This document shows, piece after piece, positions 1 to 7,984 of a stretch of 34,782 nucleotides of DNA (position 1 is its first letter; every line of letters begins with the position of its first letter). The stretch is taken from contig NZ_NTHN02000058.1 in assembly GCF_002300555.2 (NCBI RefSeq), forward strand, positions 1 through 34,782. The letters run 5' to 3'. A program made the position numbers and the translations under genes. The notes under the pieces were generated by a model. It was not told the origin of the DNA and did not search any database. It saw only the letters and a list, made by a program, of their open reading frames with translations. Source of the DNA: Alloyangia mangrovi (lineage in GTDB: Bacteria > Pseudomonadota > Alphaproteobacteria > Rhodobacterales > Rhodobacteraceae).

Positions 1-61
1 TGGTCTCGCCAGCCACCCACGAACCCGCGATCAGGTGCTTGCCGTGCGGGGTGAAACTCAT
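1..61 (-). CDS. N-terminus of aldehyde dehydrogenase, probably alpha-ketoglutarate semialdehyde dehydrogenase (partial)
   Basis: Only the first 20 codons are inside the window; the gene runs off the left edge. The reading begins MSFTPHGKHLIAGSWVAGET, which matches my memory of NADP-dependent 2,5-dioxovalerate (alpha-ketoglutarate semialdehyde) dehydrogenases, where an N-terminal 'GKHLIAGxWVxG' stretch precedes the Rossmann fold. An AAAGGA ribosome site lies about 7 bases before this ATG. The enzyme would oxidise alpha-ketoglutarate semialdehyde to alpha-ketoglutarate, the last step of hydroxyproline breakdown, which fits the neighbouring genes. No catalytic residue is visible, so other aldehyde dehydrogenases remain possible. 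It is divergent from the binding-protein gene that starts at 336. Confidence 0.6.
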   Translation of the reverse strand, partial: MSFTPHGKHLIAGSWVAGET

Positions 62-228
62 GACATGTCCTTTCTGTCAGGGGACCGCTCAGTCCGCCGC
101 GACCGACACGCCGGCCGCGCAAGTCAGCCGTGACTCGTGCGAGGCGGCGCAGTGCCGGGCCTGCCGGGGCCGGTCTTGGCATTATCCTGAGGGGATTTCA
201 GGGGGTTGAAAACTTCTTAGCGCTCGTA

Positions 229-239
229 CCAAATATTTT
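229..239. promoter_or_regulatory. AT-rich element sharing a CAAATATTT core with the 5142-5153 palindrome
   Basis: The 274-base divergent gap between the dehydrogenase start and the binding-protein gene turns AT-rich near 220-290. CCAAATATTTT at 229-239 shares the nine-base core CAAATATTT with the perfect palindrome in front of the XRE-cupin regulator and the aconitase X gene. It could be a weaker site for the same regulator. This is inferred from two sites only. Confidence 0.3.
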
Positions 240-335
240 CTTCACAGGCCAGTATTTTTCATTTAGGAAAAATCTTGCATGAAAAAATAAGTCAGCCGCG
301 ATCTGCCGGCGACCTCAACAGCGAGAGATATCCGA

Positions 336-1142
336 ATGAAGACCTTCACGCTCACCGCCGCCCTTCTGACCGCGACCACGCTCGCGGGCACCGCCCAGGC
401 CGACAAGCTCGACGACATCATCTCCTCCGGTACGCTGCGCTGCGCCGTGGTGCTCGACTTCCCGCCGATGGGCATGCGCGATGACAGCAACACGCCGATC
501 GGCTTCGACGTCGATTATTGCAACGACCTCGCAGCCGCGCTCGGCGTCGAGGCGGAGATCGTCGAAACCCCCTTCCCCGAGCGCATCCCGGCGCTGATGT
601 CGGGCCGCGTCGATGTGGGCGTCGCCTCGACCTCGGACACGCTCGAGCGCGCCAAGACCGTCGGCTTCAGCGTGCCCTACTTCGCCTTCGAGATGGCGGT
701 GACCTCGAACGACGAGGCCGGCATCACCTCCTTCGAGGACATGAAGGGCCACACCGTCGGCGCCGTCGCCGGCACCTACGAGGCAATCGCGCTGCAGGCG
801 CAGGTCGAAGCCTGGGGCGAGGGCAGCTTCCGCCCCTACCAGACCCAGGCCGACGTCTTCCTGGCGCTCAGCCAGGGCCAGCTCGACGCCACCGTCTCGA
901 CCTCGACCGTGGCGCAGGCCAACGTGCAGTCGGGCAACTTCGACGGCATCTCGGTGGTCGGCAAGGCCCCCTTCGACACCGATTACGTCGCCCTCTTCGC
1001 CAAGCGCGACGAGTACGGCCTGCTGAACTACCTCAACCTCTTCGTGAACCAGCAGGTGCGCACCGGTCGCTACGCCGAGCTCTATGAGACCTGGGTCGGC
1101 GGCGAGCTGCCCGACCTGACCGTGGGCGGCGTCTACCGCTGA
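336..1142 (+). CDS. Amino acid ABC transporter periplasmic substrate-binding protein (family 3)
   Basis: 268 residues. A Sec signal peptide covers residues 1-22 with an AQA cleavage site before DKLDD. The mature part starts with the family 3 pattern 'IISSGTLRCAV' and contains 'GFDVDYCNDLAAAL', the usual solute-binding protein family 3 signature. It would capture a polar or cyclic amino acid in the periplasm and deliver it to the two permeases encoded downstream. Placement beside a full set of hydroxyproline enzymes suggests hydroxyproline or a related imino acid as ligand; that is inference, and a general amino acid is possible. The start follows a GAGAG ribosome site. A strong hairpin separates it from the permease genes, which would keep the binding protein in excess. 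Confidence 0.9.
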   Translation: MKTFTLTAALLTATTLAGTAQADKLDDIISSGTLRCAVVLDFPPMGMRDDSNTPIGFDVDYCNDLAAALGVEAEIVETPFPERIPALMSGRVDVGVASTSDTLERAKTVGFSVPYFAFEMAVTSNDEAGITSFEDMKGHTVGAVAGTYEAIALQAQVEAWGEGSFRPYQTQADVFLALSQGQLDATVSTSTVAQANVQSGNFDGISVVGKAPFDTDYVALFAKRDEYGLLNYLNLFVNQQVRTGRYAELYETWVGGELPDLTVGGVYR

Positions 1143-1160
1143 TCGCTGACCGGACCGACC

Positions 1161-1192
1161 GGCGGCGCGGACCCTTCCGCGCCGCCTTTCCT
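1161..1192 (+). terminator. Intra-operon hairpin (attenuating terminator) after the binding-protein gene
   Basis: A perfect 11-base stem, 1161-1171 paired with 1176-1186 around the loop CCCT, is followed by TTTCCTTT. It lies between the binding-protein stop and the first permease start. The permeases have no obvious promoter of their own, so it probably reduces rather than abolishes read-through. Confidence 0.6.
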
Positions 1193-1218
1193 TTCGCTCA
1201 ATCAGGCGCCTAACACAC

Positions 1219-1884
1219 ATGTTCGATTACACCTTCCAATGGAAGCAGGCGATGGCCAAGCTTCCGCAGATGCTGGACGGTGCGGTCGTCACGATGGAGG
1301 TCGCAGTCCTGTCGATGGTGATCGGCATCCTGCTTGCCGTCGTCCTGACGCTGCTGCGGCTCTCGGGCTCGCGCCCGCTCGCCGCCATCGCCACCACCTG
1401 GGTCGAAATCGCGCGCAACACGCCCGCGCTCTTCCAGATCTACATGGCCCATTTCGGCGTGGCGAGCTTCGGCATCCATTTCTCGCCCTTCGTGTCGCTG
1501 CTCATCGGCATCACCTTCAACAATGCCGGCTACCTTGCCGAGAACTTCCGCGGCGCGCTGAAGGCGATCCCCGAGACCCAGACCCGCGCCGGCCGCTCGC
1601 TGGGCATGTCGCAACTGCAGGCCTTCCGCTACATCATCCTGCCGCAGATGCTGCGCATCGCCTTCCTGCCGATGACCAACCAGATGGTCTGGGCGATCCT
1701 GATGACCTCGCTCGGGGTCACCGTGGGGATGAACACCGACCTCTACGGGGTGACGCAGGATCTGAACGCGCTGACCTTCCGCACCTTCGAGCTTTTCGCC
1801 ATCGCCGCGGTGATCTTCTACGTGATCACCAAGATCATCACCCTCGGCGCCCGGCTGCTCGCTGCCCGCCTGTTCCGCTACTGA
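1219..1884 (+). CDS. Amino acid ABC transporter permease (HisM/GlnP type)
   Basis: 221 residues, hydrophobic, with about five membrane segments as usual for this family. The EAA loop that docks on the ATPase is visible at about residues 115-140 as 'TRAGRSLGMSQLQAFRYIIL' followed by 'PQMLRIAFLP'. The early residues 'MLDGAVVTMEVAVLSMVIGI' are typical of the HEQRo (histidine/glutamine/opine) permeases. It sits 76 bases after the binding-protein gene, with a hairpin between them, and 13 bases before the second permease, so the importer is probably a heterodimeric channel. The predicted substrate is that of the operon, perhaps hydroxyproline. Confidence 0.92.
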   Translation: MFDYTFQWKQAMAKLPQMLDGAVVTMEVAVLSMVIGILLAVVLTLLRLSGSRPLAAIATTWVEIARNTPALFQIYMAHFGVASFGIHFSPFVSLLIGITFNNAGYLAENFRGALKAIPETQTRAGRSLGMSQLQAFRYIILPQMLRIAFLPMTNQMVWAILMTSLGVTVGMNTDLYGVTQDLNALTFRTFELFAIAAVIFYVITKIITLGARLLAARLFRY

Positions 1885-1897
1885 GGGAGGAGACCGC

Positions 1898-2551
1898 ATG
1901 TTCGACACCGCCCTCACCGCCAACGACCTGATCTTCCTCGCCAAGGGCGCGGGGATGACGATCCTGGTCACGATCATCTCGGTCGCCATCGGCACCGTGC
2001 TCGGCATCCTCTTCGGGGTGGTCCGGGTGCAGCTCGGCGCCGCGCTGGCCGCGCCGCTGACCTTCGTGCTCGACATCTTCCGCTCGATCCCGCTGCTGAT
2101 CCAGCTGGTGCTGGCCAATGCCTTCGCAGGCATGGTTCTGAAGCTGCAGATGTCCGGCCTGACCGTGGCCTGCATGGTGCTCTCGCTCTACACCGCCGCC
2201 TATTGCGCCGAGATCGTGCGCGGCGGCATCGACGCGGTGCCCGCCACCACCCGCCGGGCGGCGCGCTCGCTCGGCATGAGTTGGGGCCAGGACATGCGCT
2301 ACATCGTCATGCCGCTCGCCACCCGCGTCGCCCTGCCGTCGTGGATCGGCCTTGCGCTCGGGGTCATGAAGGACTCGGCGCTGGTCTACGTGGTGCAGGT
2401 CACCGAGCTTTTGAAGTCGACGCAGATCCTCATCACCCGCCTGCAGGAGCCGATGTTCCTGCTGCTGCTCTGCGGCGCCTTCTACTTCATCATCAGCCTT
2501 CCGCTGGCCCGGTTCGGCGGCTATCTCGAGAAAAGGTGGTCCAATGATTGA
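1898..2551 (+). CDS. Amino acid ABC transporter permease, second subunit
   Basis: 217 residues and about five membrane segments. The EAA motif is seen as 'TTRRAARSLGMSWGQDMRYI' followed by 'VMPLATR' in the C-terminal half. The mid-protein stretch 'LDIFRSIPLLIQLVLANAF' matches the 'RgiPllvqL' region of the HisQ/GlnP family. A GGGAGGAGA ribosome site precedes the ATG by about six bases. Its end overlaps the ATPase gene by eight bases, so translation of the two is probably coupled. It is the partner of the permease at 1219. Confidence 0.92.
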   Translation: MFDTALTANDLIFLAKGAGMTILVTIISVAIGTVLGILFGVVRVQLGAALAAPLTFVLDIFRSIPLLIQLVLANAFAGMVLKLQMSGLTVACMVLSLYTAAYCAEIVRGGIDAVPATTRRAARSLGMSWGQDMRYIVMPLATRVALPSWIGLALGVMKDSALVYVVQVTELLKSTQILITRLQEPMFLLLLCGAFYFIISLPLARFGGYLEKRWSND

Positions 2552-3266
2552 GATCCAGAACGTCCGCAAGTCCTTTGGCCAGATGGAGGTTCTCAAGGGC
2601 ATCGACCTGACCGTCGCCAAGGGCGAGGTGCTGACCGTGATCGGCGGCTCCGGCTCGGGCAAATCGACGCTGCTGACCTGCATCAACGGGCTCGAGCCGA
2701 TCGACAGCGGCAAGATCCTCGTCGACGGCACCGAGGTGCATGCCAAGTCCACCAACCTCAACAAGCTGCGCCAGAAGATCGGCATCGTGTTCCAGCAGTG
2801 GAACGCCTTCCCGCATCTCACCGTGCTCGAGAACGTCACGCTGGCGCCGCGCAAGGTGCTCGGCATGTCCAAGGGCGAGGCCGAGGCGATCGCCGAGAAG
2901 CAGCTGCGCCACGTCGGTCTCGGCGACAAGCTGAAGACCTTTCCGACGCGGCTCTCGGGCGGCCAGCAACAGCGCATGGCGATTGCCCGCGCGCTCGCAA
3001 TGTCGCCCGACTACATGCTCTTCGACGAGGTCACCTCGGCGCTCGACCCGCAGCTGGTGGGCGAGGTGCTGGAGACGCTGAAGATGCTGGCCGAAGAGGG
3101 CATGACGATGATCTGCGTCACCCACGAGATGGCCTTTGCCCGGGACGTGTCGAACCGGGTGGCCTATTTCCACAAGGGCGTGATGGCCGAGATCGGTGCC
3201 CCCGATCAGATCTTCGGCGCGCCGCAGGAAGAGGTCACGCGGCAGTTCCTCGCCAGCGTGCGCTGA
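2544..3266 (+). CDS. Amino acid ABC transporter ATP-binding protein (GlnQ/HisP type)
   Basis: 240 residues, the normal length for polar amino acid ATPases. Walker A GGSGSGKST is at residues 34-42, the ABC signature LSGGQQQR at 137-144, and Walker B ends in FDE at 160-162 followed by 'VTSALDP'. The later 'MICVTHEMAFARDVSNRVAY' holds the switch histidine. It powers import through the two permeases encoded just upstream and overlaps the second by eight bases. A strong terminator follows. In this family the Walker B is usually 'LFDEPTSALDP'; here Pro is replaced by Val ('LFDEVTSALDP'), a variant also known in the family. Confidence 0.95.
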   Translation: MIEIQNVRKSFGQMEVLKGIDLTVAKGEVLTVIGGSGSGKSTLLTCINGLEPIDSGKILVDGTEVHAKSTNLNKLRQKIGIVFQQWNAFPHLTVLENVTLAPRKVLGMSKGEAEAIAEKQLRHVGLGDKLKTFPTRLSGGQQQRMAIARALAMSPDYMLFDEVTSALDPQLVGEVLETLKMLAEEGMTMICVTHEMAFARDVSNRVAYFHKGVMAEIGAPDQIFGAPQEEVTRQFLASVR

Positions 3267-3330
3267 GACATCCGGGGACCGGCGCGACTGGTCCCCACTT
3301 TCCGGGCCACGGCCCGCCTGACATGAAATA

Positions 3331-3362
3331 GGCGCGGGATCAGTCCCGCGCCTTTCGTCTTT
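3331..3362 (+). terminator. Rho-independent terminator of the amino acid ABC operon
   Basis: A perfect nine-base stem GGCGCGGGA/TCCCGCGCC (3331-3339 with 3344-3352, loop TCAG) is followed by TTTCGTCTTT. It lies between the ATPase stop and the convergent oxidoreductase stop, and ends plus-strand transcription. On the minus strand the flank is only weakly T-rich. Confidence 0.8.
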
Positions 3363-3376
3363 CCGGCGTTTAGTGA

Positions 3377-4414
3377 TCAGCCCTCGAGCGCGGCCAGCCC
3401 CTCGGCCTCGAACCTGTCGAGCTGCGCCATCTCGGCTGCGGTCAGCACGATGCCCTCGGACAGCGCCTTCGATCGCGCGCTGAAGCGGCGCTCCGACGGC
3501 AGGCGCGCGCCCTGCCCGCTGATCGCGGTCAGCAGCTTCTCGCCCTCGGCGATGGGATCGCGGCCCGAACGCTTGGCAAAGGTCTGCGGATCAAGCGCCA
3601 GCACAAGCGCGCCGTGGCGCGGCAGCAGCCCACCGCCGCCCATGAAATCGAGCGCTTCCTTGCTCATGAACTCGCCCAGCATCGCCCCGGCCAGCAGCTC
3701 GACCATGGTCGAGATCGCCGAGCCCTTGTGCGCGCCGAAGGTCAGCATCGCACCGTCCAGCGCCGCGTCGGGGTCGGTCGTCGGGTTGCCGTCCTTGTCG
3801 ACGGCCCAGCCCTCGGGAATCGGCGTGCCGGCGCGGCGGTGCAGCTCGATCTCGCCGCGCGCGGCGACGCTGGTGGCGAAGTCGAAGACATAGGGATGCG
3901 GTCCCGGACGCGGCCAGCCGAAGGCGATGGGGTTGGTGCCGAGCAGCGGCTCCTTGCCGCCCGCCGGGGCCACGAAGGAATAGCTCGGGCACATCGAAAG
4001 CGAGGCAAGCCCCGCCTCGGCCAGCGCCTCGACATCATGCCAGAGCGCCGAGAAATGCAGGCAGTCGCGGATCACCAGCGCCGCCAGCCCGGTCTCGCGC
4101 GCCCGCGCGACGAGCGTGTCCTTGGCGGCGTAGAAGGCCGGGTTGGAAAACCCGCCGCCGGCGTCCACTTCGATAACCGCCTTGCCGCTGTCATGCACCT
4201 GCGGCACCGCATCGGGCGAGACCTTGCCGGCCGCCAGAACGCGCAGGCAGCCCTCGATCCGGTAGATGCCGTGGGATTTGCAGTGGTCGCGCTCGCCGGC
4301 CACGATCACATGGGCCACGGCATGGGCATTGTCGCGGCTCAGCCCGCTCTTTTCAAAGATCGCCTGGACTCGGGTCATCAGCCCGTCGACGGAAATGATC
4401 TGCTGCTCGGCCAT
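3377..4414 (-). CDS. Ldh-family oxidoreductase, probable delta1-pyrroline-2-carboxylate reductase
   Basis: 345 residues of the malate/L-lactate dehydrogenase 2 superfamily (NAD(P)H enzymes with a non-Rossmann fold). Family marks include 'GERDHCKSHGIYRIEGCLR' near residue 50, with the conserved histidine of 'SHG', then 'GTNPIAFGWPRPGPHPYVFD' and 'FGAHKGSAISTMVELLAGAM'. In hydroxyproline clusters, members of this superfamily (DpkA-like) reduce delta1-pyrroline-2-carboxylate, the product of 3-hydroxyproline dehydratases, to L-proline. Both dehydratases are encoded in this window, which supports that role. It lies 57 bases downstream of the XRE-cupin regulator in an apparent operon, with a GGAGAG ribosome site. 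Other 2-oxo acid or cyclic imine reductases of the same superfamily cannot be excluded. Confidence 0.8.
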   Translation of the reverse strand: MAEQQIISVDGLMTRVQAIFEKSGLSRDNAHAVAHVIVAGERDHCKSHGIYRIEGCLRVLAAGKVSPDAVPQVHDSGKAVIEVDAGGGFSNPAFYAAKDTLVARARETGLAALVIRDCLHFSALWHDVEALAEAGLASLSMCPSYSFVAPAGGKEPLLGTNPIAFGWPRPGPHPYVFDFATSVAARGEIELHRRAGTPIPEGWAVDKDGNPTTDPDAALDGAMLTFGAHKGSAISTMVELLAGAMLGEFMSKEALDFMGGGGLLPRHGALVLALDPQTFAKRSGRDPIAEGEKLLTAISGQGARLPSERRFSARSKALSEGIVLTAAEMAQLDRFEAEGLAALEG

Positions 4415-4471
4415 TGTCTGGCGCTCTCCTTCAGGGGGTTCAGGCGGACAGGCGCCCCGGCCAGGGCCGGG

Positions 4472-5107
4472 TCACTTGTCCACGTCGATATAGGTACAGG
4501 CCCAGAAGACCTTGGTTTCGGTGTCGTCCACGGCGCGCAGGCCGTGCTTGATGGTGCTGTCGAAATAGGCGCAGTCGCCCGGCTCGAGGATCACCGTCTC
4601 GTAGTGTTCGACGGTCAGCTCGACCCGGCCCGAGAGCACGTAGAGCGTTTCCTCGCCATCGTGCGATTCCAGCTCCTCGCGCTTCAGCGGCGGGCGCTGC
4701 TCGACCTTGGTGACCAGCGGGATGATCTTCTTCTCGGCGAGCGCGTTGCACAGCACCTCGTATTCGAAGTTCTTCGAGCGGACCTTGCGGCCCTGCCCGG
4801 CGCGGGTGACCGTGAGCCGGGTGGTCTGATGCGCGTCATGGTCGGCAGAGAACAGCCGCTCCATGCCGATGTCATAGGCGCGGGCGATGCGGACGAGGTT
4901 CTCGTAGCTCGGCGAGACCCGGCCGTTCTCGATCTTGTGGATCGTCGAGAGCGCCAGCCCGGTGCGTTGCGCCGCCACCTCCAGCGTGAAGCCGCAGGCC
5001 TGCCGCACGGATTTCATGCGGGTGCCGAGCTCGCTTCGCAGCTGCTGGCGCTCCGCTTCCCAGTCTTCCCCGATAAGGGGATCGCCGCCTTTTTCCGTAT
5101 CGGTCAT
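4472..5107 (-). CDS. XRE-family transcriptional regulator with C-terminal cupin domain
   Basis: 211 residues. An XRE helix-turn-helix spans residues 26-86, with 'TLEVAAQRTGLALSTIHKIE' as the core. A cupin-2 domain fills about residues 128-208, including 'EELESHDGEETLYVLSGRVE' and 'LEPGDCAYFDSTIKHGLRAV'. Regulators of this design (PuuR-like) sense small amines, amino acids or their products through the cupin. It is transcribed divergently from the aconitase X gene, and the 157-base gap holds a perfect palindrome, GCAAATATTTGC, which I propose as its operator. It is probably co-transcribed with the Ldh-family reductase. Control of hydroxyproline or proline-related genes is inferred from position. 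Confidence 0.88.
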   Translation of the reverse strand: MTDTEKGGDPLIGEDWEAERQQLRSELGTRMKSVRQACGFTLEVAAQRTGLALSTIHKIENGRVSPSYENLVRIARAYDIGMERLFSADHDAHQTTRLTVTRAGQGRKVRSKNFEYEVLCNALAEKKIIPLVTKVEQRPPLKREELESHDGEETLYVLSGRVELTVEHYETVILEPGDCAYFDSTIKHGLRAVDDTETKVFWACTYIDVDK

Positions 5108-5141
5108 AATTTTTCTTTTCTTACCATGTGTGATCGTTTAT

Positions 5142-5153
5142 GCAAATATTTGC
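5142..5153. promoter_or_regulatory. Perfect palindrome GCAAATATTTGC, candidate XRE-cupin operator
   Basis: A 12-base perfect inverted repeat lies in the gap between the divergent XRE-cupin regulator (starts 5107) and the aconitase X gene (starts 5265). It is 35 bases from the regulator start, in AT-rich sequence, where it could overlap the regulator promoter. A nine-base core of it recurs at 230-238. Confidence 0.5.
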
Positions 5154-5264
5154 GTCGAGCGCAACAGTAGCAATCTGGAGCGGCGAAAAGGAACGGTTTT
5201 GTGCCACTTTTGCCAAGCTTTCCGGTGCCGCAGCCAGAAATCCGACCACCAGAAGGGAGCCGAC

Positions 5265-6974
5265 ATGCCGAAATCGATCTTGGCCGCGACTGTGCAGGGG
5301 CCGATCCTTCTGTGTGACGAGGGGCTCAGCGTCTGGGGCGGGGTCGATCCTGCCACCGGGCGGATCATCGACGCGCTGCACCCGCAGCACGGGCAGAGCC
5401 TTGCCGGCCATGTGGTGATGATGCCCACGAGCCGCGGCTCCTGCACCGGCAGCGGCGTGCTGCTGGGCCTCGCCTTCGCCGGGGCGGCCCCCAAGGCGCT
5501 GGTCTTCCGCGAGGGCGAAGACATCCTCACCCTCGGCGCGCTAGTCGCCGCGCGGCTCTTCGGCCACGAGATCGCCGTGCTGCGCCTTTCGGCTTCGGAA
5601 TACGATGCGCTGGCGCGCGAGACCGCCGCCGAGATCACCCCGAGTCGCCTGCGCGCCGGGGCGCTCGACTGGAAGCTCTCGCCCGAATCCAGCGCAGTGG
5701 AGCTGACCGCGCAGGACCGCGCCTTCCTCGACGGTGCGCATGGCGAGGCGGCGCAGCTGGCGATGGAGATCATCACCACCATGGCCGCGGCGCAGGGGGC
5801 GACCGAGCTGGTCGATGTCAGCCGGGTCCATATCGACGGCTGCATCTACGCCAGCCCCGCCTTCCTGACCTTCGCACGCGCCATGGCCGACAAGGGCGGC
5901 CGGGTGCGCGTGCCGACGACGATGAACGCCATCTCGGTGGATCACGCAAACTGGCGCGCGCAAGGCGTGTCCGAGGACTTCGGCCTGCCCGCCAGCCAGC
6001 TCGCCGACGCCTATGTCGAGATGGGCGCCCGCCCCAGCTTCACCTGCGCGCCCTACCTGCTCGACGACCGCCCCACCGAGGGCGAGGACATCGCCTGGGC
6101 CGAGAGCAACGCGGTGATCTACGCCAACAGCGTGCTTGGCGCGCGCACCGTGAAGCACGCCGACTTCATGGATCTCTGCATCGCGCTCACCGGTCGCGCC
6201 GCCCGCGCCGGGGTCTACCTGCCGCAGAACCGCGCGCCGCGCCGGATCCTCGACGTGACCCTGCCAGAGGGTGCCGACGATGCCTTCTGGCCCATGCTCG
6301 GCTGGCTGGTGGGACAGGCCGCACCCGACCGCATCCCGCTGATCCGCGGGCTGGAAGACAGCGCACCCTCCGAGGACGACCTCAAGGCGCTCTGCGCCGC
6401 CTATGGCACCACCTCCGCCTCGCCCATGCTGCATATCGCCGGGATCACGCCCGAGGCGGAGCTCGCCCCCACGCCCGACGCCGACCGCGCCGCCATCACG
6501 CCCGCCGACTTCGCGCACCTCTGGCAGGAGTTCAACAAGGGTGCGGGCAAGGTCGATCTCGTTGCCTTCGGCAGTCCGCATTTTTCCGAAGGCGAATGCG
6601 CCGCGCTCGCCGACCTCATGGACGGCCGGCAGGTGCACCCCGAGGTGGCGGCGATCGTCACCCTCGGCCGCGCCACGCTGGCCGCCATCACCGCGAGCGG
6701 CGTGAAAGCGCGGCTCGAGGCGGCGGGGCTCAAGCTGGTGCCCGATCTCTGCTGGTGCTCGATCTCCGAGCCGGTCTTCCCGCCCTCAGCCAGGGTCCTG
6801 ATGACCAACTCCGGGAAATATGCCCATTATGCCCCGGGGCTGAGCAACCGCGAGGTGCGCTTCGGCGCGCTCGCGCTCTGCGCCGAAACCGCCTGCACCG
6901 GGCTGGCCCCCGAACTTCCGCCGCGCTGGATCCTAGCCGACGCGGCCACTCCCGCCCCCTCGCGCCGCGCGTGA
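5265..6974 (+). CDS. lhpI: Aconitase X, fused swivel and catalytic domains; probable cis-3-hydroxy-L-proline dehydratase
   Basis: 569 residues from the ATG at 5265, chosen because it has an AGAAGGGAG ribosome site and opens with the swivel-domain sequence. An in-frame upstream extension to 4935 reads through the divergent regulator and is rejected. Residues 1 to about 130 are the swivel domain (DUF126), with 'HVVMMPTSRGSCTGSGVLLG' around 49-68. The rest is the catalytic domain (DUF521), with 'VSRVHIDGCIYASPAFLTFA', 'VRVPTTMNAISVDH' and the late 'NSGKYAHYAPGLSNREVRFG'. Fused bacterial AcnX proteins of this length are known to dehydrate cis-3-hydroxy-L-proline to delta1-pyrroline-2-carboxylate. 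The neighbouring pyrroline-carboxylate reductase and epimerase support that assignment. It heads the run of hydroxyproline enzymes. Confidence 0.88.
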   Translation: MPKSILAATVQGPILLCDEGLSVWGGVDPATGRIIDALHPQHGQSLAGHVVMMPTSRGSCTGSGVLLGLAFAGAAPKALVFREGEDILTLGALVAARLFGHEIAVLRLSASEYDALARETAAEITPSRLRAGALDWKLSPESSAVELTAQDRAFLDGAHGEAAQLAMEIITTMAAAQGATELVDVSRVHIDGCIYASPAFLTFARAMADKGGRVRVPTTMNAISVDHANWRAQGVSEDFGLPASQLADAYVEMGARPSFTCAPYLLDDRPTEGEDIAWAESNAVIYANSVLGARTVKHADFMDLCIALTGRAARAGVYLPQNRAPRRILDVTLPEGADDAFWPMLGWLVGQAAPDRIPLIRGLEDSAPSEDDLKALCAAYGTTSASPMLHIAGITPEAELAPTPDADRAAITPADFAHLWQEFNKGAGKVDLVAFGSPHFSEGECAALADLMDGRQVHPEVAAIVTLGRATLAAITASGVKARLEAAGLKLVPDLCWCSISEPVFPPSARVLMTNSGKYAHYAPGLSNREVRFGALALCAETACTGLAPELPPRWILADAATPAPSRRA

Positions 6975-7024
6975 CCCCTGCGCCGGCAAGCCTTTCCACC
7001 CTCTCCTACCCTACGGACATCCCC

Positions 7025-7984
7025 ATGAACAAAGACGTCTTCTTCGGCACCATCCCCGCGCTGCTCACCCCCTGCACCCCCGACCGCCAGCCCGACTTCG
7101 ACGCGCTGGTGAAGAAGGGCAAGGAGATGATCGCGGCGGGCATGTCGGCGGTGGTCTACTGCGGCTCCTGCGGCGACTGGCCCCTGCTTACCGACGAGCA
7201 GCGCATGGAAGGCGTCGCGCGGTTGACCGAGGCGGGTGTGCCCGTCATCGTCGGCACCGGTGCGATCAACACCAAGTCCGCCGTTGCCCATGCCGCCCAC
7301 GCCCAGAAGATCGGCGCCGCGGGGCTCATGGTGATCCCGCGCGTGCTGTCGCGCGGCCTCTCGGTCGCCGCGCAGCGCAACCACTTCAAGGCGATCCTCG
7401 ACGCCGCGCCGGACGTGCCCGCGATCATCTACAACAGCCCCTACTACGGCTATGCCACCAAGGCGGACCTGTTCTTTGCCCTGCGTGCCGAGCACCCCAA
7501 CCTGATCGGCTTCAAGGAGTTCGGCGGCAAGGCCGATCTGAGCTATGCGGCCGAGCACATCACCTCGCAGGATGACGACGTGATCCTGATGGTCGGCGTC
7601 GACACCGAGGTCTACCACGGCTTCGTCAAATGCGGCGCGGTCGGCGCGATCACCGGCATCGGCACGATCTTCCCGACAGAGGCGCTGCTGCAGGTCGAGC
7701 TGTCGCGCCGCGCCGCGGCCGGCTGCCCCGAGGCCGACCTGCGCGCCCGCGAACTGGCCGAGGCCTTCTCGGTGCTGGCGAAATTCGACGAGGGCGTCGA
7801 TCTGGTGCTCTATTTCAAGCACCTGATGGTGCTGAAGGGCGAAGAGGAATACCGTCTCAACATCTACGAGACCGACGCGCTGTCGCCGTCGCAGGCGAAG
7901 TTCTGCGAAGCGCAGTTCCACCAGTTCAACCGCTGGTTCGCCAATTGGTCCAAACAGGGTGGAGTGATTGCCGAATGCATGTGA
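7025..7984 (+). CDS. lhpC: DapA-family delta1-pyrroline-4-hydroxy-2-carboxylate deaminase
   Basis: 319 residues, a dihydrodipicolinate synthase/N-acetylneuraminate lyase TIM barrel. The Schiff-base lysine is K164 in 'NLIGFKEFGGKA' and the catalytic tyrosine is Y136 in 'IIYNSPYYGY'. In hydroxyproline pathways this family deaminates and dehydrates delta1-pyrroline-4-hydroxy-2-carboxylate to alpha-ketoglutarate semialdehyde. The gene is followed directly by the 4-hydroxyproline epimerase (10-base overlap) and then the D-hydroxyproline dehydrogenase that makes its substrate, so the assignment is strong. The ATG at 7025 is 50 bases after the aconitase X stop; its ribosome site is weak. Confidence 0.9.
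   Translation: MNKDVFFGTIPALLTPCTPDRQPDFDALVKKGKEMIAAGMSAVVYCGSCGDWPLLTDEQRMEGVARLTEAGVPVIVGTGAINTKSAVAHAAHAQKIGAAGLMVIPRVLSRGLSVAAQRNHFKAILDAAPDVPAIIYNSPYYGYATKADLFFALRAEHPNLIGFKEFGGKADLSYAAEHITSQDDDVILMVGVDTEVYHGFVKCGAVGAITGIGTIFPTEALLQVELSRRAAAGCPEADLRARELAEAFSVLAKFDEGVDLVLYFKHLMVLKGEEEYRLNIYETDALSPSQAKFCEAQFHQFNRWFANWSKQGGVIAECM

Noticed and set aside
4935-5264. N-terminal extension of the aconitase X protein by 110 residues
   Set aside because: It runs antisense through the XRE-cupin start and the divergent promoter. The swivel domain begins at the ATG at 5265, with a ribosome site.
7025-7984. Possibility that the DapA-family gene is the lysine biosynthesis enzyme
   Set aside because: It overlaps the 4-hydroxyproline epimerase gene and sits within the hydroxyproline pathway genes, so the pyrroline-hydroxy-carboxylate deaminase role fits better.
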